Of a stretch of DNA of 64,000 nucleotides, positions 1-11,293 are shown piece by piece (the first letter of the stretch is position 1; each line of letters opens with the position of its first letter). The stretch covers positions 1-64,000 of the forward strand of contig WHUX01000059.1 in NCBI GenBank assembly GCA_015179025.1. Direction: 5' to 3'. The stretch is from Terfezia claveryi. Lineage: Eukaryota; Ascomycota; Pezizomycetes; Pezizales; Pezizaceae. The position numbers and the translations under genes are program-made. The notes under the pieces were generated by a model. It saw only the letters and a list, made by a program, of their open reading frames with translations, did not search any database and was not told the origin of the DNA.

Positions 1-311
1 CTGTGTTCGGCATGAAATGCTGGTTGCTTGCCTTTTTGTGATGGTCCTGGCTGAGTAGAACTCAAAAATAGTGGTGGTGGCACTGATGGTGCAACTGATC
101 GAATAATGGGCTCTTCTGACGAAGTAGACATAGATACTGGTACTTCAATCTGACGAGGTCCCCATGCATCTCATGCTTGAAATGGACTTTGAATAGATGA
201 GTATTCTTGCTGAATAAATTCTTCAGCCTGTTGTTGGGCTCGAGCGACACTATTATTATCATCATCAGCCATGTAGTCGTTAGACCCAGTACCAAGTAGT
301 CCTCTAAGCAT
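1..311 (-). pseudogene. gag 5' end of a minus-strand Ty3/gypsy element (partial)
   Basis: Read on the minus strand, an ATG at 311-309 opens a frame that runs off the left edge of the window. It begins MLRGLLGTGSNDYMADDDNN and continues with acidic, Gln-rich sequence such as RAQQQAEEFIQQEY, as at the start of fungal gypsy gag proteins. One in-frame TGA near 166-172 can be explained by a single CGA to TGA change, so the copy is probably dead. It lies directly inside the minus-strand LTR at 346-991, which fits the order LTR, leader, gag. The gag assignment rests on position and composition only. No zinc knuckle is visible because the rest lies outside the window. Confidence 0.5.
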
Positions 312-345
312 AGACATATTAGTGTTGGAGGTAGTGTCTATACGG

Positions 346-991
346 TGTTATAGACAAGCGGTGTAATATTATAGGCGGGCTGTAACTACGAATATACAAG
401 TCGGTAATGAAGGTATAAAGAGGTTATCGGTAATAAATTACAAGTATAAATGCAGTAACAACTCGGGTATAAAGCGGACTCAATAAGAGTAAAGCTATAT
501 GTAGACTTAGAACACCGCTTGGGTCTTATTATATTAACTATGTAAAAGTGGTAGCTTATATAGAAGCGTTGATCTGATAACTCATTATTAGATCTGACGA
601 CACTTCCCTTAATGACTTAGTAGAACTAACATCAGATGGTTGCCTAGAATAGGAAGACACTTCCTATTTAGGAACCCTGCAGTCTGACATACATTGATTA
701 GGCAGCCTGAACTTCAATGCATTGCAGTCAGGCTATCATACAGAAGATAAACTTGCATACAATGAATAACAATATAAGAATAATGAATATAAGAACTTAA
801 TAGATATCTATAGAAGAGAGTACATGTATGAGAACACATTCAGAGGTCACATGCTTCCTTGCTCCAATACCTGTCCATTCTGGACACATTATTTGCATCT
901 GTATGGTTGATTAGGCCATAGCAGTTAGCAGCCATAATTAGGTATTGGGATATTCCCTCTTGAGGGTAGGTCTCTTACCTAAGCCATAACA
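346..991 (-). repeat. LTR of a Ty3/gypsy element, minus orientation
   Basis: This stretch is the reverse complement of the LTR at 5204-5826, with scattered differences. Shared blocks include the terminal GGTAGGTCTCTTACCT, the central TTCCTATTTAGGAA-type palindrome and ACTTGTATATTCNTAGTTA near the other end. The ends read TGTTATGG and TCTATAACA on the minus strand, which gives the TG...CA form of an LTR. About 20 bp at the 346-366 end is not present in the other copy. The gag start at 311 follows it on the same strand, so it is most likely the 5' LTR of an element that continues past the left edge of the window. Confidence 0.75.
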
Positions 992-1599
992 TTAGGGAGT
1001 CATCTTATAGTGTAGGTAGTGAGGGAGGGGTAACTTGACTCAGAATACTAGTCATTTTAATCTAGTGAAGTAATGTTAGGGCGAGCTAGCAATTATGGTA
1101 ATATTTATTAGAATATCGATACATAGGGATAAAATCACTTGCTTGGGCCTAACTAGATATACAGTATGAAGAATATTAGCTTTATTCAAAGTAACTCAGC
1201 AATACAAAATTTTACTTGAATCATAGAGAGCAATAACTAGATATAAGAAGTGGACATATATATAAGAAAGTGGGGTTGACTTTAGGCCACCTACTATTAG
1301 GTGGTGCCAGCCTAGTCTGCATAATCTTAGCTATAATAATTCTGTGGTAATACTGGCTATCAAGCAGCTGAATATACTCATAGAAAATTTGTTATTGAAC
1401 TCCCTCTTATAAGCTAAAAACTACTACTAGTATAAGTCAGTGCTAGTACAGCCAATAAAAATACTCGAATAGATAAAGGACAACTTTGGATTACAGAGCT
1501 TGGTTCTGAGGGAGAAGAATTAGGAAATAAGTAAGGAGTATATCACCTACTATTAGATGTACTTCTAGACATTCTCCTCTCCTGACAGTCCGAATTCTT
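992..1599. other. unassigned AT-rich interior of the degenerate gypsy block
   Basis: No convincing ORF or LTR edge is visible between the minus-strand LTR and the protease remnant. It may contain the decayed gag of the plus-strand element, but I could not recognise any gag motif. The plus-strand element shows no 5' LTR of its own here. That suggests truncation, or that one element inserted into the other. Confidence 0.35.
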
Positions 1600-4500
1600 A
1601 TTGCTAAGAAAGAAGTTGAAGCAATAATAGACTGTAGAGCTAGTGCTCCAGTTATTGGGAAAAGAATAGCAATCAAGTTAGGAATTTGGAAGAGAGCTCA
1701 AGAAGTTAAAGTTAGATAGAGAGATGGATCTCAAATTTCTGGAGAAAAATATGTGATTTGATATATTAAATTTCTCTTTTTATTTTTTAGGTAAGTTCAA
1801 GATAGATACTGAAGTTTTAGATATTGGAAGAAGAATATTATTTTGGGCTTATCTTGGTTGGAAGAAAATGGAATTTTGTGGATATTCAGGACAGGTGCTT
1901 AAGATAGGTCTCTACATGTTTAATTATTCTATGTTCTATTAGATAGATTCCTACTATTTCTGTTCTAGAAGTTAAAAAGCTACTAGAGGATAGTGAGATT
2001 ATACTTATTATTAATGCAAGTGAATAATACTCTCATTATGTACATTGCTTTACTGCAGAACAAGTAGCTAGACTCCCTAAATACAAGCCATAGGACTATG
2101 AAATCTCCCTCTAAGACCCAACTGCAAAGATACCATTTAGGGCTATCTATAAGACCATATGGGAAGAAGATGAAGCTCTCTAGAAGTACTTTAATGAGAA
2201 CCTTCTTACAACTAAAGTCTGATGCTCACACTCCTCTGCTAGTACTTTTATCCTATTTGTTCAAAAAAAAGACGGATTCTTAAGGCTATGTGTTGATTAC
2301 TGAGCCCTTAATCATCTTACAATACCAAACAAATATCTACTCCCTCTTATCTCTAAGTTACTTGATAGAACTCATAGAGGTAAATGGTTTATATGATTGG
2401 ACCTCAAAAATGGGTATAACCTTATTAGAATTGCATACAGAGATGAATGGAAGATAGCATTTAGGACAAAGAAGGGACTATTCAAGTATACTATGATACC
2501 ATTTAGGTTGACTAATACCCTTACTACCTTTTAAAAAATGATAGATATGATCTTTAAGGATATGGAAGGATGTATCTGGTACTTAGACAACATACTTATC
2601 TATGGAGATAAGATAGAAGAAGAATATTAATAAATAGTCAAAAAGTTCTTTAGTAATGTATCTAATATAGGTTAGCTATTAAACTTATAAAGTCTAAGTT
2701 CTATATCTAGGAGACCTTATTCCTCAGTTATATTATCAATAGTTAATATGTCTAAATAGATCCCTCTAAGCTTGAAACCATATCCAAATAGTCTATTCCC
2801 ACTAAGAAGAAAGAAGTTCAAGCATTCCTAGGCTTCACTAATTACTACTATCAATTTATTGCTAACTATAGTATAAAGGTATGCCCCTTAATCGACTTAA
2901 CAAAGGATGTTCCTTTCAGTTGGGGAAAAGAACAATAGCAAGCCTTTGTTGATCTCCATAAACAATTCCTCACTGCTCCCATTCTCACATAGTTTAACAG
3001 ACAACTTGAAACAATAATAGAGACTAATGCTAGTAACCAAGCTATTGCTAGTATCCTCTCTCAATATCATGTTGTTGATAGAGGAAAGCAGCTTCACCCT
3101 ATTAAATACCATGTGAAAACCCTTTCTGTAGCTCAATGCAACTGGCTTATCTATGATAAAGAGTTGTTTGTAATTGTGGATTACTTCCAGAAGTAGTAAG
3201 ATTGATTGGTTAGTATTGTAGTAAATATCTATACAGACTACCAAGGGTTACAATATTTCAATACCAAGTAGAAACTTAACTCCCGTCAAGCTACCTAATA
3301 CCTCCACATGTCCAAATTTATCTACAATATTTACTACAGACCTGGTTTGAAGATAAGTAAGCCTGATAGTCTATCTAGACGTTCAGGTGAAGAGAAATTA
3401 GGCATAGATGCTAGATTTTTTGAAGATAGACAATTAAGAGTACTAGGAGAAGAAGTTAAAGAGGAAGCCAAAGACATAGAAGTATAAGGGATAGATGTAG
3501 TAGAATAGTAAAAGAAAGATAGACTATGGATAGTATCTCCTGAGTTTAAGTTAGAAGTATTAAGGCAGCACTATGACAGTCAAATGGCAGAACATTGGGG
3601 AAGACATTGTACTCAAGAGCTAGTGTCAAGAAACTTTATGTAGAACAAGTGGCAAAAAGACATTGCAAACTATATGGTAGGATGTACTAAGTATCAGAAA
3701 GTAAAGGCAGATAAGCATACATCAAGAAAGAATAGGATACCTTTTGATGGCGCCTAAGGGCGCCCAAGGGCACCCAGTAGCATCAAGATGCCAATTTTAG
3801 GACTATTTCCTCCTAATGTAGTAGACAAATGAAGTTGATACCAATACCAACTAGAGAACAACCATTTAAGGAGATAGCTATAGACTTCATTGGTGAGCTA
3901 CCAGAGTCAGAAGGTTTTAATACAATACTTATTATTATGGACTAGTTCACTAAAGTACAATACTATATACCAGCAAAAACTATATGGACAGTATCTGATA
4001 TTGCTGATACCTATATTAATAAAATATGGAGACTTTATAGCCTTTCCAGATATATTACCTCTAACTATAGTCCATAATTTGCTTCTAGATCCCTCAAAGA
4101 GCTCAACTAAAAGCTCAATATAACTCTCCACCTCTCAACTGCTTATTACTCTCAGACCAATAGGCTCACTGAATGAGTAGTCCAAACATTTAAGCAGTAC
4201 CTCTATATCTACTATCATAATAGATAAGCTTATTGGAAATGATAGCTATCCTTAGCCGAGTTTGCCTATAATACTAATACCTACTCTACTCATAAGTACT
4301 CCCCTTATTAAAGTCTATATAGCTTCGATCCTCACACCATCCACCTTTTAGATAACTACGAATTCTCCTCTCTTATTGCAGAAGAATAGCTAGACCGAAT
4401 AACAACTATATATAATTAAATTTATGATACCCTTAAGCAAATCAACCATAAAAGAAGTGCTATACATCTCGAAAAGGCATACAGGTTTACTATTGATGAC

Positions 4501-4913
4501 TGAGTATTAGTTGACTACTGGAACTTATAAATATGAGCTGAAAACAACCATTCCCTTACCAGCAAGCAGATAGGGCCCTACAAAGTCATTAAAGCTATTA
4601 GTTCATATATATACAGGCTCAAAGTTCTATAAGATATATGATGGCACAATATTGTTTATATTACTCTCAGCCATTCAGATAACAAGACGAGCCACAAGAT
4701 ATAGATAAAGATAAACCAAATATCTTTGAAGTTGAATCTATTGTAAACTTTTGCAAAAATAGAGGAGTAGTCAAGTATAGGGTGTGTTGGGAAGGATATA
4801 CGGAGTTTGAAGATACTTGAGAGACCTTCAATAAGTTGGATAACTGTCTGGAAATGCTTAAAGAGTATTGAGAAAAGTTTCCCAATAAGCTATATAATGA
4901 AAGAGACATCTAA
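1600..4913 (+). pseudogene. degenerate Ty3/gypsy chromovirus pol (PR-RT-RNaseH-IN-chromodomain)
   Basis: Fragments of all pol domains occur in order but in several frames with many stops. A protease-like patch (IDCRASAPVI) is near 1650. Reverse transcriptase covers about 2255-2620, with QKKDGSLRLCVDY, then [12 protein letters not shown], and YLDNILIYGDK in place of the YxDD active site. RNase H-like sequence is near 2960-3200. The integrase zinc-finger region (HWGRHC followed by CTKYQK) is near 3590-3700, and the integrase core is near 3870-4300 (AIDFIGELPES, LAEFAYNT). A chromodomain-like end (YRVCWEGYTEFEDT) lies at about 4725-4870. Most stops can be explained by CAA/CAG to TAA/TAG, CGA to TGA or TGG to TGA changes. 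The chromodomain places it among the chromoviruses. It cannot encode working enzymes as it stands. Confidence 0.9.
3744..3786. repeat. GC-rich 43-bp imperfect palindrome inside gypsy integrase
   Basis: The arms TTGATG and CATCAA flank a core containing GGGCGCCC and AAGGGCACCC. It sits between the zinc-finger part of the integrase and its catalytic core. Its GC content contrasts with the very AT-rich surroundings, so it looks like a small insertion or a hairpin-forming scar and not part of pol. Confidence 0.4.
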
Positions 4914-5203
4914 GGTTTAGACCTATGTCTAGTATTTTATGGATAAAGATATAGTACCTTTTACTCTCCTACTTGTCACCTTTTCCCTATGGGTTTTTTA
5001 GCAAGAGGTTTAGTTTTTAACAGCTATGGCATGTATGTGTAGGTATACTAGTCTTATAGTACCCTTGAATGGAATAGAGATATTAGTCAGGATAGTTAGT
5101 ATTTAGCCACTAGAGTTACTTAAGTTATTACTAATACTTGTCTTCTCTAGAGTCGGAAGGACTTGTATTCAGCTAAGGACAGCTACCTCAAAATAGGGAG
5201 TAA

Positions 5204-5826
5204 TGTTATAGCTCAGGTAAGAGACCTACCCTTTTTAAGGGATATCTTAATACCTAGTTATAGCTGCTAACTAATATGGCCTGATCAACTATACAGATGT
5301 AAATAATGTATCTAAAATGGATAGGTATTAGCTCAGAGAAGTGTATAACCTTTAAATATATTCTCATATATGTACTTTCTTCTATATAGTTCTATCAAGT
5401 TCTTATATTCATCATTCATATATTATTATTCATTGTATTCCAGTTCAGCTCATGTATATCAGCCTAACTGTAAAGTGTTATAGTTCAGGCTACTTAATTA
5501 ATATATGTCAAACTGCAGGATTCCTAAATAGGAAGTGTCTTCCTATTTTAGGCAACTATCTAACATCAGTGCTACTAAACTGATAAAGGAAGTATTGTCA
5601 GATCTGATAAAAGATTATCAGATCAATACTTCTATATAAGCTACTGCTTTTATATAGTTAATACAATAAGACTCAAGTAGTATTCTAAGTCTATATATAG
5701 CTTTACTCTTATCAAGTCCACTTTACACCCAAGTTGTTACTATGTTTATACTTATACTTATTGCCAATAAACTCTTTCTACCTCTCTGCTGACTTGTATA
5801 TTCATAGTTATAGCCCACCTATAACA
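5204..5826 (+). repeat. 3' LTR of the plus-strand Ty3/gypsy element
   Basis: It begins TGTTATAGCTCAGG and ends CACCTATAACA, about 623 bp. It matches the inverted LTR at 346-991 over nearly its whole length, including the TCCTAAATAGGAAGTG block and the CTATATATAGCTTTACTC block. It lies about 290 bp downstream of the chromodomain end of pol in the same orientation, so it is the 3' LTR of that element. Confidence 0.8.
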
Positions 5827-6349
5827 TTGATAAGAAACCAATATTTAAATATCTATTGCATAAAAAACATTGTAGATTCCTATGGTAGTAATAAATGAAA
5901 TAAAGGTTATAAGTTATTAACTACACAAGTATGTTCTTTATATTTAATAGGTTTGAGATAATCTTTTCTAGAATTCTCCTCTTATTTAATATCTACTATT
6001 TCCTCTTAATCAATAAGAAGGTATATGATAGTTAAAAATAACTTTATAGAGTGTTTTTTTTAAGTATAGTAGAATGTTTTCTTCAATTTACATTTACCAA
6101 ATTGAGAAATTATATCAATTGCCTATAATTGGCATAGAGAGTATACTGTCTACTAGTGGCCTAAAATATATACAGCTAGTTATAGTTTGATAGAAGTTAT
6201 TCAAAATGAAATAGGATAATATACTTTACTTGTAGGAAGGAAGGGGAGAAGCTTGAGTAGATGAAAGTTACTTGCCTCTTACTACCTGGCTCCCCAATAG
6301 AGTTGGCCCTACCTAAGTAAGCAGGAACTTCAAAAATATCTAACTCTCC

Positions 6350-6380
<31 letters not shown>

Positions 6381-7290
6381 CCTACAAGCTAAAGTGCAAA
6401 ACATCTTCACTCAGTTTTTAGCTCATTCTCTTTTCAATGCTCATTCGTTTCATTTATGTTGGTATTTTCTACTTATACTCTGCTGTCGTGTAGTTTATTC
6501 TTCTCCTGTAGTTACCCTGAACTTCAGTAATCTCAAGTCTACCAAACCACGTACTTGGAGACTTATTTTCAAAAGACAAGACTACAGTCATGATCATCCC
6601 TCTTGATTCTCATTTCCACCTATACAATTTAAAAGTAAAGTCGTAAAAAGTAGAGTCTTTTATACTACTCCTACTCATCACTTCCCCTCCTGTCGGTTTT
6701 CAACAAAACAAAAAATTACATCTACAGCCCATCCACATGAATATCTTGATCCACACCATATCACTATTTCCCTACTTCAACAGATCAGAATCCCAATTCC
6801 ATGTACTCATCGCATCTCCTTTCCCATGAGTACACTAACACTAATGCAAAAGTGAAGTAGATCATGATGACAAAAGGCCCCACACTCTCACACCAGCACA
6901 CGAAGGGGGAGGGGGAGGCTATACCTATATAAATTAATGTAATCCAGAAACCTCAGCAAGCGTAGGGTGGGGGATCAAAAAGATGACAATAGTATGAAGA
7001 AAGTAGAAAGTAGCAGGAAAATTGGAATAACCGTACTCCAAAGAGCCGGGCGAATTGTACTCAGTGGTCAGCAAAGGAAAAAACAAGGAAAAAAATGAAA
7101 ACATACGTATGTAAAGGACATCGAAGAAGCAAAGGAACTCAAACAGAAAGACGCAAAGGCACAAGCAAATAAAGGACTCCAAGACTCCTTTCCATCCATC
7201 ATCGTGCAGGTAGCATGGCACAACTTTCTTCAACACCGCCAATCCCCAGGCATTCCTGCCACCGCCAAACTACCCCTCGCCGCTAGCCTC
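5827..7290. other. intergenic region with a 27-nt poly(A) tract
   Basis: This is AT-rich flank of the retroelement followed by more balanced sequence downstream of the minus-strand gene that ends at 7291. An A27 tract occupies 6354-6380. A 70-residue plus-strand ORF at 6394-6606 has no recognisable motif and I do not call it. Confidence 0.5.
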
Positions 7291-10200
7291 CTACTTCCTA
7301 CTAGCATATCTAACAGGCGTCGGTGTCCCCGGCATCCCCTGCATCTGCGGCACCGGAACCTGCTGCACCTGTGGTACCGGTGGCCCATACCCCACGGCCC
7401 CCAAGCCCTGGGGTGCAGGAACATTCACCCCCCTCTGCACATATTGTACCTGTGGCTGCTGCTGATACTGCATCTGCTGCTGCTGCTGCTGCGCTGGAAT
7501 TTGCTGATACCCCATCATCGGGCTCATTCCCTGTTGCTGAGGTGGTGGCTGTTGCGGGACGCCCTGTTGCGGATACGAATTCCTAATTACGTGGTGGTGA
7601 TGGTGGTATTGTGGTTGAGGACTGGCTTGGGGTTGGGGGATTGTGTGTTGGTGATAGACAGGTTGTTGGGGTACTTGTGGCTGTTGAGCCGGGGGTGGGG
7701 GTATGTGGTGTTGGTGGTAGGTTTGTGGTTGGGGCTGGAGCTGTTGGTGGGCGGGAGCATTGACGGGCCCAATCACACGCGGAGGAGGTGGCTGTATGCC
7801 TTGCATGTAATGTGGAGTTCCTTGAGGAATCTGTGCCGTTCTTTGAGGTGTCTGCACGGGTTGCTGGTGATGCTGACCAGGGTATGAGTGGTTGTGATAG
7901 AGCTGTGGTTGTGGTTGTGTAGCCGGTGCTTGCTGATATTGTTGGGTTGGCATGGCCGCGGGAGTCATCGGTGAGATGACACGCGCACCGGGCTGGGGAG
8001 TAGTAGGTACAGCACCGCCTTGTTGCATGGGGGCTGTAGCTACATACGGCGGAGGGTAGTGAGCCTGTGGTTGTTGCATAGGAGCTTGATGCGGTGCAGG
8101 AGCAGCATGGCGATGATAGTTCTGATATTGAGCCTGTTGTGGTTGAGGAGTCATGACTTGCTGCGGATGACCGTATCCCCCCACTACTCCCTGCTGTGGC
8201 ATCCTTGCCGTATGATACTGCTGTGGTGGAGGTGGAGCAGGTACATTTACTGGGCCACGGGCTGGAGTCTGGGGCTGTGGTGGCAAATGGTATTGTTGAG
8301 AAGGTTGCTGCTGCATGCGAACATTCATCATAGGGGCTTGGGGAGCTCCGTTAATTGGCATTCCGGTAGCAGTGGACATGGCCTGCAGAGTCGGGTGAGA
8401 CAGTAGTGGGGACTGTGATGGATACCCATTCATTGCCTGCCTGGCCCCAACTGAAGGCAATGTACCCTTCCATACTTCCTTTCCATTGGTTAGTGGTATC
8501 ATGGAGCTTAGTGCGAGCTCTCCATCCTTGTCACCATGAACATTTGCAACTAGATATGGAGGTAATTGTGATATTAGTTTGGTAAGTTCCTTGACGGTAT
8601 TGTTATACAGCATAATCTCAAGTTCGTTTGGCTGATTGGGTGTTCCAACCACTGGTGTGGCTGTTGGAGAAGCCACTGAAGGAGATTTTGATGCTTTTGT
8701 GGGAGGTGGAGGTGGAGGTGGAGCTGCAAGACGTATATGCTGCTGTTTGTAGAGGGATTCGAGTAATGACGATATGCGTTCAAGCCTCTGCTCAACCTCC
8801 GAATTGAAGGATGTGGTATCTGAAGTAGTATCTGGCTCGGATTTCCAATCGTCGTTAAGTAATCTAAAGTCGATAGGTACCTCGGCTGGTTGAAATGCCT
8901 CCACGGCTTTCCGGAACTCCTCCTCCTCATTCACCATTTCCTCCTTATCATCTACATCCATTGCATCTCCAGTATCCTCCTCGAGAAACTCTTCAATACG
9001 GTTGAATGATCCAAGTTTCTCGAACTCTGGGAATAGCCTGCTAAACTTTTCTTTGCCCAATTTCATCCACCATACCATTTGTTTGACAGAGCTTGGAACA
9101 GATGCAAAAGAGTCGTCCCTTGTGGGTGCAAAACTTGTGTATGCAGCAACAAATTCCGCAGGCAATGCATTAGCACTCATTAATGAACCCACCCCTCCCT
9201 TCCCTCGCGGGTCCAGAGTATCATTCTTATAAGATAGCCATGACCCTGTCCTCGTTTGTGTTTCATGTATCATCTCTGGTGGTGAGCCACCAGCTCTTTT
9301 CCCTCCCCATGTCAGGCCTTTGTACTGTGTGCCACCCTTCGGAGGCGGCCCTATTGGTCGGAGGTAAGGTGGAGCGGGAAAGGTTTCTCCAATTGTCTTA
9401 ACTGGGTCAGGGGTTTTAGTAGCTGAAGTTTTCAAGGAGTGTGCTTTCGTAGTAGATATTGATACTGGAAGTGTGGACTCTGGGATCGGCTGTACGACTG
9501 CAACCTCGGAGCTTACAACCTTAGACTTCAATGGCGAAGATTGAAGACTGGTTGGAGCGGTAGAAGGCGATGGTGCCGGTGTAGAGGCAGTCGAGGGTGA
9601 GGTTGATACGGGAATTGTAGTGGGTTTTTGTAAACTCGAGAATAACGGACCATTCTGGGACATGACAGTTAAACACACTTTTTGTGTCAAGGCTAATTGT
9701 GGAGCTGGTGGGATCTCAAGCTCAAAAATACCGGATCTCCTCGACTGTTCGACCATGGCTAGATTATGTGCAGTCTGTTGAAAAATAAGTACTTTTGCAA
9801 GTACAAGGGGAAGCTCGTCCTGACTGCCATCTCGGGGTGTCGGAGCATTGCTGGGTGGTTCTTCACTCCTTTCTGCTTCCAAGCGAACACTGTGAGCAAT
9901 AGCAGAAGCAACAGCTGATATATCTTCAAGTAGGGGTGCAAGATCGGTATATGAGCCCTGTAACAGCCGTTGTGCAATGGTCGATGGTCGGTGTTTGGAA
10001 TCGTGGTTATGCCTAACACGTTTGCTTGGCCGGCTATCATCCAATTTACTCTCGCTGAGCTCGAAGTGCAGTATTGACGGAGTAGTGTCATGTCTACATC
10101 GAGGAGATTGTTAGATGCCAGCCAAAGCGAAAATAAATAAGCAGCATCACCTGCAGAAACCTTGCAAGTAGGCTCTCCGACAAGTTTGCTCACGGGGTCT

Positions 10201-10750
10201 GGGGAGGCCATCTCACTGCTCAAGGACTGCCAGCATGTTTTTCATGACAGTATTAACGATGTCAACTTTGACTGCTGGGTCCACTTTGCCCTGGTCCTCT
10301 CGCCCAGCAGGCTGGGGGGGTTCGAAGGCACATTGTTGTTGAGTCTCTTTCGCTTGCCATTTGCATCGGCTGCGTTTCGCGACAGCTGCTCAGTGGTGGG
10401 GTCGCCGGCGGAGGGTTTAGATTTCGTCGGCGGGTTTGCAAGGTTCGGGGTTGAATTAGCTGCGGTTGCTGAATCTGCTGTACCATTGACCAAAGCGGGC
10501 GCCGCTGCTGCTGCTCCTGCTGCCAGTGGTGATGCTGTGGGTTGAGGAGGGGTTAGCAAACGAGGATACGGGTATTATATCTGTTGACGTGCTTGGAGGA
10601 AATCAAGCTGGTGATGAAGGAAGGTTTGCAGAATGGGCGATGATACGGTGGGGGGTTGGGGGGGGGGGGGGGAGTTCACGGGGGTGCTATGTGAGCGAGG
10701 GTGGTGTGTGGGGAGGATTCATTGCGATTATAATTACCTGTGGGCGCCAT
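7291..10750 (-). CDS. Gln/Pro-rich nuclear-type protein, function unknown
   Basis: The model has an ATG at 10750, a 13-nt first exon (10750-10738), exon 2 at 10534-10217 and exon 3 at 10093-7291. Intron 1 (10535-10737) starts GTAATT and ends CCCACAG with a GCTAAC branch site. Intron 2 (10094-10216) runs from GTGAGA to GATGTAG with a CTAAC branch site. The frame changes once near 10265, between AKWTQQSK and VDIVNTVMKN, where one base seems to be missing; with it the exons total 3135 nt (1044 residues). The N-terminus is Ala-rich. A basic patch SKRVRHN near residue 140 could be a nuclear localisation signal. A middle block (PPYLRPIGPPPKGG, TWGGKRAGG, VKQMVWWMKLGKEKFSRLFP) looks conserved. The C-terminal third is Gln/Pro/His-rich with poly-Q runs. 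This resembles transcription or chromatin cofactors, but I do not recognise the family. Confidence 0.75.
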
Positions 10751-11293
10751 CCTGTGTTCCAAAGGGACAGGCAGCGGGTTCAGGGTGTTACTAAGTGGGA
10801 GGACGCGATGAGAAGTCTGAATTCGCGTTGGTTGTAATGTGGGCGAGAGTAAAGGTGGTAAGTGTATGTCGAGCAGGCGGTAGGGGGGGTGCGGTGTGCG
10901 GTGGGTGCGGTGCGGCGGTGCGGTGCCGGCTGCTGCCAGTGAGAGAAGAGATGGGCGAGCAAGACACGAGAAAATTGCGCGCCCTTTTTGCTACGTCCTT
11001 ACGCCAAACCCAACGACAGAAACAATGAATGTATACAGTACCCGTAGAATGCAGCGACACGAGGCTGATGCCACGATATACAGCACAGGACACACCTCTC
11101 AACCAGCCTCGTCTCCCAGGACCGCAACTTATTTCTTTCAAAAGGGCCAACGGCGGCTTACGTAACCGGGCCTTGCCACTACACGCTTAGTAACCCTCCC
11201 CCGGCAATAAGATCCCTGCCCAGCGACAAGAATTTTGGGTTGGCCCCCCCAATATAGGTTCTACCCCGCCGCTGCATTGTCTGGTCCTCATGA
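10751..11293. promoter_or_regulatory. divergent promoter region of the Gln-rich and mitochondrial-type genes
   Basis: This 543-bp interval separates two divergently transcribed start codons. It contains a GC-rich run of GTGCGGT-like repeats at about 10888-10930. No definite TATA box or known factor site stands out. Confidence 0.4.

Noticed and set aside
7204..8406. Long plus-strand frames rich in Leu, Trp and Arg
   Set aside because: They are antisense to the Gln/Pro-rich gene. Their openness follows from its CAG/CCA-rich codons.
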